NCBI GenBank assembly: GCA_031425695.1
Contig: JANPJV010000237.1
Coordinates: 1 to 26,838, forward strand
Origin: JANPJV01 sp031425695
Lineage (GTDB): Bacteria; Pseudomonadota; Gammaproteobacteria; Xanthomonadales; SZUA-5
Direction: 5' to 3'
DNA: 26,838 bases
The notes under the pieces are model-generated. The model worked only from the letters and a program-made list of their open reading frames with translations. It was not told the DNA's origin and made no database searches. Positions 22,515 through 26,838 of the stretch are shown in pieces (position 1 is the first letter of the stretch; the number at the start of each line of letters is the position of its first letter). Made by a program: the position numbers and the translations under genes.

Positions 22515-23073
22515 GTCCGAGCTGCTCACGTAGCCAGGCACTGGCGTGTGCCCATTCGCGGTTGACCGCGGATGGATGGATGTCGAGCGCCTGCGCGGTC
22601 TCGTCGATGGTCAGGCCGGCGAAAACGCGCATCTCCACGACTGCAGCAGCGCGCGGGTCCAGGCGCGCGAGTACGCCGAGCGCATCATCGAGCGCGATCA
22701 ACTCGTCGGGTGAGCCCACGCTGGCACCGTCATCGTCCTCCAGCGATTCCACCACCGCGCCACCGCCACGCTTTTCAGCCAGCTTGCGGCGAGCGCGGTC
22801 AATCAATATTTGGCGCATTGCACGCGCGACCACGCGCACGAAATGCCCACGGTCCTCGACATCCGGCGCGCGGGCCTGGATCAGCTTCATCAGCGCATCG
22901 TTGAGAAGTGCCGTCGGCTGCAAGGTGTCATGGCCCGATTCGGAGCGCAGCACTGACGCCGCCAGCCGCCGCAGCTGCCCATACAATCGCGCGAACACCC
23001 GATCCCGGGCGAGCGCATCGCCATCCTGCCAGTCGCTGAGCCAGCCGGTGATGTTGTCGATCTGCACGTCCAT
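22498..23073 (-). CDS. ECF sigma factor (ECF43-like, kinase-associated)
   Basis: 191 residues from the ATG at 23073. A longer frame from 23280 adds a poor leader. The region-2 part runs VFARLYGQLRRLAASVL to HFVRVVARAMRQILIDRARR and the region-4 part LDPRAAAVVEMRVFAGLTIDETAQALDI with HTH PSAVNREWAHASAWL. The sigma-2.2 segment is LQPTALLNDALMKL, lacking the usual acidic pair and carrying a Thr (T54). In the Vibrio EcfP and Xanthomonas EcfK proteins a Thr at about this place is phosphorylated by the partner kinase to restore polymerase binding, so the same may apply. No Shine-Dalgarno is visible before the ATG (CTTTGCCAC), suggesting weak or leaderless initiation. No anti-sigma factor is present; the kinase gene overlaps its stop. 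Confidence 0.94.
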   Translation of the reverse strand: MDVQIDNITGWLSDWQDGDALARDRVFARLYGQLRRLAASVLRSESGHDTLQPTALLNDALMKLIQARAPDVEDRGHFVRVVARAMRQILIDRARRKLAEKRGGGAVVESLEDDDGASVGSPDELIALDDALGVLARLDPRAAAVVEMRVFAGLTIDETAQALDIHPSAVNREWAHASAWLREQLGHEGRR

Positions 23074-23437
23074 GTGGCAAAGGATAGTGGGTCCGGGGCG
23101 CGTGCGGGCACTTGGCTCCAATCTGGGGCGTGGGGGTCGAGCCTGGGGTAGCGCGGTTCTGTGCGCGCGCGGAATGCGATTTTTCGCGGCGAAATTCAGA
23201 CGCGCCAGCGGCCGCGTGGTGCGACGGAGCCAAGCTGCGCACGCGCTCTGTCGACACGGCCGGGCGCCTCGCGCTCGCACTACTGACGCTAAAATCGCAG
23301 CAAGCGGGCGCGTAGGACCCAGCCTACCTCAGGCGCGAAATCAGCGCTTCCGCAAGTATTTGCGAAGAACGCGGAGGAAACGTCCCGAAACCGCGTACTG
23401 CCAGGCAACCCGGCGCCCGCCGACCTGGAGTCAACCC
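23074..23437. other. Divergent intergenic region
   Basis: 364 bases between the ECF sigma factor and the exported protein, which run away from each other. Promoters for both must lie here. TAAAAT near 23291 could be a -10 element for the plus strand, but no matching -35 was found. TTCCGCAAGTATTTGCGAA at about 23348-23366 is a short imperfect palindrome, a possible operator. I see no credible coding region. Confidence 0.35.
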
Positions 23438-24079
23438 ATGAACCGCTATCCTCGCCTAACCCTATGCGTCTGTGCCACGTTGTTCTCCGCCGGTCTGCTG
23501 GCCGCCGAAACGAGCGTCCTGCGCGAAGACTTCTCGGACGTGAAGAGTGGCTGGGACCATTTCCACGCGACCTCTGACAAGCACAAAGGCTTCTCGGTCT
23601 ATAACGAGACCGGTGGCTATCAGATGACCCCGGTGGACGACAACAGCTATGGCGTCGCGCTGGCGCCGCAGCAGGCGAGCGGCGCCGATGTGCGCGTGGC
23701 CGGTGAAATCTTCCTCTACACCGGCATCGGGGTCGGCAGTGGTGGTGTGGTCTGTCGCTACGTCGATGCCCAGAACTTCTATGCGTTCATGGTCTCCGGC
23801 AAGCACGGCTACGGGATCGTCAAGATGATCGACGGCAAGATCACCGGGTTGACTGCCGGCAGCTTCAATGGCTCGATGCCGAATATTGCCGAGGTCAAGA
23901 TCGAAGGGCGCTGCCAAGGCGACAAGCTGAGCCTGTATCTCGACGGCAAGTCGGTCGCCAGCGCGAATGATGCCGATCTGCCCCAGGGCAAGAGTGGCCT
24001 GGTCGTGCTCGGCGAGAAGATGGCCGGCACCAGCGCGGTGTTCGACAGCTTCGAGCTGGCCGAACTGAGCGGCGGTTGA
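23438..24079 (+). CDS. Exported protein with lectin-like (concanavalin-A-like) fold
   Basis: 213 residues. The ATG at 23438 is preceded by GGAG seven bases upstream. Residues 1-23 form a Sec signal peptide (LTLCVCATLFSAGLLAAE, cleavage near AA-ET). The mature part is beta-rich, with DFSDVKSGWD, a central VVCRYVDAQNFYAFMVSGKHGYGIVKMIDGK and LYLDGKSVASANDADLPQGKSGLVV and the ending VFDSFELAEL. This order of strands (open with a damage or mixing description of the object, then a sheet ending in the FDSFEL strand) is typical of the LamG/DUF1080-like jelly-roll group. It likely binds a carbohydrate or protein in the periplasm or outside; no catalytic residues are visible. It is alone, divergent from the sigma factor, and may be a target of it by position only. 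Confidence 0.88.
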   Translation: MNRYPRLTLCVCATLFSAGLLAAETSVLREDFSDVKSGWDHFHATSDKHKGFSVYNETGGYQMTPVDDNSYGVALAPQQASGADVRVAGEIFLYTGIGVGSGGVVCRYVDAQNFYAFMVSGKHGYGIVKMIDGKITGLTAGSFNGSMPNIAEVKIEGRCQGDKLSLYLDGKSVASANDADLPQGKSGLVVLGEKMAGTSAVFDSFELAELSGG

Positions 24080-24103
24080 GCACGACGCTGCCAACGGAGG
24101 TTT

Positions 24104-24262
24104 GTGTGGTGTGTCATAAATAACTTGAACTATTTCCGCGCCTTTCGCCGACATGCTGCGTTGCTCGTCGGCGCCATAGAAGAGCTATGTCTTCTCCTCG
24201 CGCCTTGCCTGACGACGAAATCCATCGGAAACATTGTTCAACTTACTTATGACACACCACAC
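24104..24262. mobile_element. MITE-like element with 27-bp terminal inverted repeats
   Basis: The 27-base ends (24104-24130 and 24236-24262) are reverse complements with two mismatches; outermost bases are GTGTGGTGTGTCAT and ATGACACACCACAC. The interior of about 105 bases contains TTTCCG/CGGAAA near the ends and a CATA/TATG hairpin in the middle, and no ORF for a transposase. The total length of 159 bp fits a non-autonomous MITE. Three-base sequences outside the ends (TTT and TAG) do not form a clear target-site duplication. The right end overlaps the start codon of the DUF3667 gene. A partial copy of this end is at 29-77. Confidence 0.75.
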
Positions 24263-25049
24263 TAGCCGCCCGGCGACGCTCACAGCGTCGCCGTCGGCGC
24301 AGCATTTTGCTGCGCCGCTCTGCCACAACTGTGGCGCTGCGCTGGCGGCGGCCTGGTGTGGCAGCTGCGGCCAGCAGCGTGCGCGCCGGCTGAACCTGCT
24401 CAGCGTCGGCAGCGAGGCCTGGAGCAACTTCCGCCTGTTCGAGCTCGAGATCGTGCGCGGCGCATTGCGGCTGATCGCGGCACCCGGCCTGGTCGCGCGG
24501 GAATTCGTGCTCGGTGCGCGCAAGAAACACGTGCACCCATTGAAACTGCTGCTGATCGCGGCCGGCATCCTGCTGCTGGTGCTGAGCCAGTCCAACTACC
24601 TCGACTCGCGTAACGCAAAAGTCAGCCGCGCCATGGAGCTCGTCGCTGCCTATGCGAACTGGTCGTTTTCGCTCGGCATCCTGGCGATCCTGATCGCAAC
24701 CTGGACGGTGCTCTCGTGGCGCCGTCCCTGGAACGTCACCGAGCATCTGGTGCTCGCCGTGTACTGCCACTTCCTGATCATCGTCGCCAGCATTCTCTAT
24801 TACCTGCCGACCCTGGTCTGGCGCGCGCCCGCATTTCTCGCGATGCACAAGGTCTGGGGCGTCTGGTACATCGACGCGGTCGGAATCCTGGTTCTGACCC
24901 TGGCCTGCAAACAATTCTTCTCCCTCGACTGGCGCCGCCAAGGCTGGCAGCTGGTGCTTACGGCCGCCGTGTTCGTGGGCTGCAAATACCTGCTGGTGCG
25001 CCTCTATGCGATCGCGCTCGTCGAAATCGTTCTAAGCCAATTTTCCTAA
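24249..25049 (+). CDS. DUF3667 membrane protein with N-terminal zinc ribbon
   Basis: 266 residues. The ATG at 24249 lies inside the right terminal repeat of the MITE-like element, and residues MTHHT are encoded by it; the only in-frame alternative is a TTG at 24234, still within the element. No later start exists before the zinc ribbon C25-x2-C28 ... C37-x2-C40 (CHNCG, WCGSCGQQ), so this start is required. After the ribbon come LNLLSVGSEAW, FELEIVRGALRLIAAPGLVAREFVLGARKKHVHPLKLL and about five hydrophobic helices. This is the DUF3667 pattern, also seen at 18154. No Shine-Dalgarno is visible. The metallopeptidase gene follows after 15 bases, so the two form an operon. Function unknown; the ribbon may bind zinc and the helices place it in the inner membrane. 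Confidence 0.88.
   Translation: MTHHTSRPATLTASPSAQHFAAPLCHNCGAALAAAWCGSCGQQRARRLNLLSVGSEAWSNFRLFELEIVRGALRLIAAPGLVAREFVLGARKKHVHPLKLLLIAAGILLLVLSQSNYLDSRNAKVSRAMELVAAYANWSFSLGILAILIATWTVLSWRRPWNVTEHLVLAVYCHFLIIVASILYYLPTLVWRAPAFLAMHKVWGVWYIDAVGILVLTLACKQFFSLDWRRQGWQLVLTAAVFVGCKYLLVRLYAIALVEIVLSQFS
24272..24316. repeat. Two tandem perfect hairpins next to the MITE end
   Basis: Arms GGCGACGC/GCGTCGCC (24272-24279, 24285-24292; loop TCACA) and GGCGCAGC/GCTGCGCC (24296-24303, 24309-24316; loop ATTTT) are each perfect 8 bp and lie three bases apart. They lie within the first codons of the DUF3667 gene. The same order, repeat end then tandem hairpins, occurs at 29-231. Confidence 0.7.
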
Positions 25050-25064
25050 TTTCCGGAGGGATCC

Positions 25065-26786
25065 ATGAATTTCCATTCCTTGCGCCACACCACGCTGTTC
25101 ACCGCGCTGCTCATCGGCTTAAGTGGCTTGAGTGCCTGTGGGGGCGACAGCGCGAACGACGCGGGTGACAGTTCCAGCAAACCCGCCACCGAGATGCTGG
25201 CGGCGAACATTGACGAAGTTCCGATGACCAAGGAGCAGATGGTCGACGAGATCGCGCGGACGCTGCAGGCTTGTTCGTACGACGGCTCGCCGCTGAAAGT
25301 CGACGCCAGCAACATGGTCTTCGGCGTCAACGCCGGTGCTGGCGAAGTGGTGAGCGCGATCATGAAGTTCACCGGCCTGCCGCAGAACTTCGATGTGGTC
25401 GAGCACCCCAAGGTCCCGAATGCGGCCGCAGTGATCGTCATGGGGCCGGACAAGCTGCCGCGTCGCGTCATTGCCTACAACGCGAGCTTCATGGACGACG
25501 TACGAACGGCCACCGCGAACAACAACTGGGCACCGATCAGCATCATGGCGCACGAGATTGGCCATCACCTGTCCGGCCACACGATTCAGCCCGGTGGCAG
25601 CCAGCCACCCACTGAGCTCGAAGCCGACAAGTTCTCTGGCTACGTGCTCTACAAGATGGGCGCGGTGTTGGCGGACGCACAGAAGGCCATGAACACGCTG
25701 GTGCCCGAAACCGATGGCGCAACTCACCCTGGGCGCGGCAAGCGTATCCGCGCGATCGAAGACGGCTGGAAACAGGCATGCACGCAGCAGGCTGGCAATT
25801 GCGATGGCTCGGTGGCCATTGCCGCGGCCGCTCCGCCGCCGGCCGTGACGGCACCGAGCACACCGGCCGAGCCGACAGCAGCACCAACGGCCACTGCACC
25901 GCCAGCCAGCACCAAGGTCGACGTGCTGCCGGAAGCCGACGATTCGGCTATCGCCTCGAAGTTCGGCAAGTTCGTGATCGACGAACTTGGCGTGCTCGAT
26001 CCCGGCGCGCGCGCCGAATTCGAACAGCGCATGTACAAGCACGCAGAACAGCACGGCGTCGAGATTGTCTCGATCATTGCCCGCGATCTGGGTGGTCGTT
26101 CGGCCGACGAGTACGCCTACGCGATGATGCGCCAGCTGCGCGTCGGCAAGCTCGACGTTGGCAATGGTGCCGTGCTGGTCGTGCATCCGTCCACGGGCGA
26201 AACCGGTGTCGCTCTCGGCGCGGGCGTGATGCTGGAAATGCGCAACTACATCGACCTGGAAAAGTCTCGGCTCAAGGGTTTCCTCGACATTGGCCTCAGC
26301 CAATGTAAAGGCGTCTGCAACGCCGACCAGAGCGAGATTTTCTTCAGCGCCGCCGAGCACATCGCCGACGATACCGATCACTGGGACTGGCAGGTCCGCT
26401 TCACGTCACTGTCCGAGCTGATGACCCGCTATGAAGCCGAGCTCGTCAAGCGCGACAACGGTGCCGACTACGACCCCGAGACTGACCCGACCTGGCGCAA
26501 GATCACCCGCCTCGAAGGCAAGCTCCTCAGCCGCGACGCCGGTGCCGGCGCGCTTGCGAAAAGGGTCAACTCGGTCAAGGTCGAAACCATCGGCGCCCCG
26601 CTCCACGTGCGCTCGTCCGACGGCCGCGACCTCCTGGTCTACGTCGATCCGCATGTCGAGACGCTCATGCCGAGCAAGCTTGAAGAGGGACGCAGCTACG
26701 TCTTCACCGCCCGCGAAGCCTCGCTCAGCCGCAATCCCAAGGATCCCTTGAGCTTCGATCTGCTGAGCTTCGACGCGGCGCCGTAG
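25065..26786 (+). CDS. Lipoprotein with M48-like zinc metallopeptidase and TPM domains
   Basis: 573 residues. The ATG at 25065 is preceded by GGAGG at ideal distance. The signal peptide ends in a lipobox LSAC with lipidated C25; Gly at position +2 predicts outer-membrane sorting. The peptidase domain (about 55-235) has HEIGHH (163-168) with catalytic E164, and ELEAD (184-188) supplying the third zinc ligand, as in M48-like gluzincins. A Pro/Ala/Thr-rich linker covers about 251-285. Residues about 297-400 (FVIDELGVLDPGARAEFEQ, GVEIVSIIARDLGGRSADEYA, VGNGAVLVVHPSTGETGVALGAGV) are a TPM/Psb32-like domain. The rest (about 430-573) is a tail I do not recognise. It is expected to act in the periplasm, anchored to the membrane. 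It follows the zinc-ribbon DUF3667 gene after 15 bases. Confidence 0.9.
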   Translation: MNFHSLRHTTLFTALLIGLSGLSACGGDSANDAGDSSSKPATEMLAANIDEVPMTKEQMVDEIARTLQACSYDGSPLKVDASNMVFGVNAGAGEVVSAIMKFTGLPQNFDVVEHPKVPNAAAVIVMGPDKLPRRVIAYNASFMDDVRTATANNNWAPISIMAHEIGHHLSGHTIQPGGSQPPTELEADKFSGYVLYKMGAVLADAQKAMNTLVPETDGATHPGRGKRIRAIEDGWKQACTQQAGNCDGSVAIAAAAPPPAVTAPSTPAEPTAAPTATAPPASTKVDVLPEADDSAIASKFGKFVIDELGVLDPGARAEFEQRMYKHAEQHGVEIVSIIARDLGGRSADEYAYAMMRQLRVGKLDVGNGAVLVVHPSTGETGVALGAGVMLEMRNYIDLEKSRLKGFLDIGLSQCKGVCNADQSEIFFSAAEHIADDTDHWDWQVRFTSLSELMTRYEAELVKRDNGADYDPETDPTWRKITRLEGKLLSRDAGAGALAKRVNSVKVETIGAPLHVRSSDGRDLLVYVDPHVETLMPSKLEEGRSYVFTAREASLSRNPKDPLSFDLLSFDAAP

Positions 26787-26815
26787 GCGCTGTGACGTTG
26801 GTCGGTTCGGCTCTC

Positions 26816-26838
26816 GTGGGAGCGGCCATGGCCGCGAT
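26816..26838 (+). repeat. REP-like unit at the window end
   Basis: Starts GTGGGAGCGGCC and contains the perfect 14-bp palindrome GCGGCCATGGCCGC. It belongs to the same family as 16229-16278. It lies 30 bases after the metallopeptidase stop; any inverted partner would be beyond the window. Confidence 0.6.

Noticed and set aside
23074..23280. Longer start for the ECF sigma factor (from 23280)
   Set aside because: The added residues are Arg/Ala/Pro-rich low-complexity sequence unlike sigma factors, and the family begins close to the ATG at 23073.
22562..23437. Upstream in-frame extension of the exported protein gene to 22562
   Set aside because: The extension covers the sigma factor gene antisense, would remove the signal peptide from the N-terminus and has no ribosome site; the ATG at 23438 has a GGAG at normal distance.

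Overview
This is a GC-rich bacterial chromosome segment with tightly packed genes, many stop/start overlaps and many short palindromic repeats between genes. The gene set (YbiI-type DksA/TraR protein, PA0069-type radical SAM protein, DUF2784, DUF808/YedI, an ECF sigma factor paired with a Hanks-type kinase, NTT-like carrier) and the REP-like repeats suggest a gammaproteobacterium of the Xanthomonadales/Lysobacterales, perhaps near Rhodanobacteraceae. That placement is an inference from gene content; there is no rRNA or other marker in the window.

Layout. (1) 1-5430 is a signalling block. A degenerate repeat end (29-77) is followed by a run of perfect or near-perfect hairpins (79-231) that looks like a structured RNA or leader. 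Next come a membrane Ser/Thr kinase with TPRs (313-3657), a soluble NarL-type histidine kinase overlapping it by 4 nt, and a NarL-type response regulator flanked on both sides by copies of one inverted-repeat family. (2) 5570-10553 holds a secreted subtilisin-like protease with a C-terminal SLH-like region and, convergent to it, a large GT-C-like membrane protein; a nested palindrome lies between them. (3) 10554-13592 has a four-copy alternating palindrome array, a ybiI-type gene, a divergent REC-GGDEF diguanylate cyclase and a radical SAM gene. (4) 13671-16123 is a minus-strand pair, a Rieske oxygenase and an NTT/MFS-like carrier, overlapping by GTGA. (5) 16229-18954 holds a REP pair, a frameshifted short-chain dehydrogenase whose 3' end is a long palindrome, a DUF808 protein and a DUF3667-like protein. 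(6) 19014-23073 is a four-gene minus-strand operon: ECF sigma factor, Ser/Thr kinase with TPRs, DUF2784 membrane protein, sulfite-oxidase-fold molybdoenzyme. (7) 23438-26786 has an exported lectin-fold protein, a MITE-like element, a zinc-ribbon DUF3667 protein whose start codon lies inside that element, and a lipoprotein joining a zinc metallopeptidase to a TPM domain.

How the genes fit together. Two separate Hanks-kinase signalling units lie about 20 kb apart. One is coupled by gene order to a NarL-type phosphorelay, the other to an ECF sigma factor of the phosphorylation-controlled type. The diguanylate cyclase adds c-di-GMP output, so the window is rich in regulators with few metabolic genes.

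Most unusual. The hairpin array at 79-231 contains a perfect match to the CsrA SELEX core and can also close into a long-range alternative fold. A GACACACCACAC repeat end is followed directly by tandem hairpins at both places it occurs (about 60 and 24250) and supplies the start codon of a gene at the second. No CRISPR array, tRNA, rRNA or transposase gene was seen.
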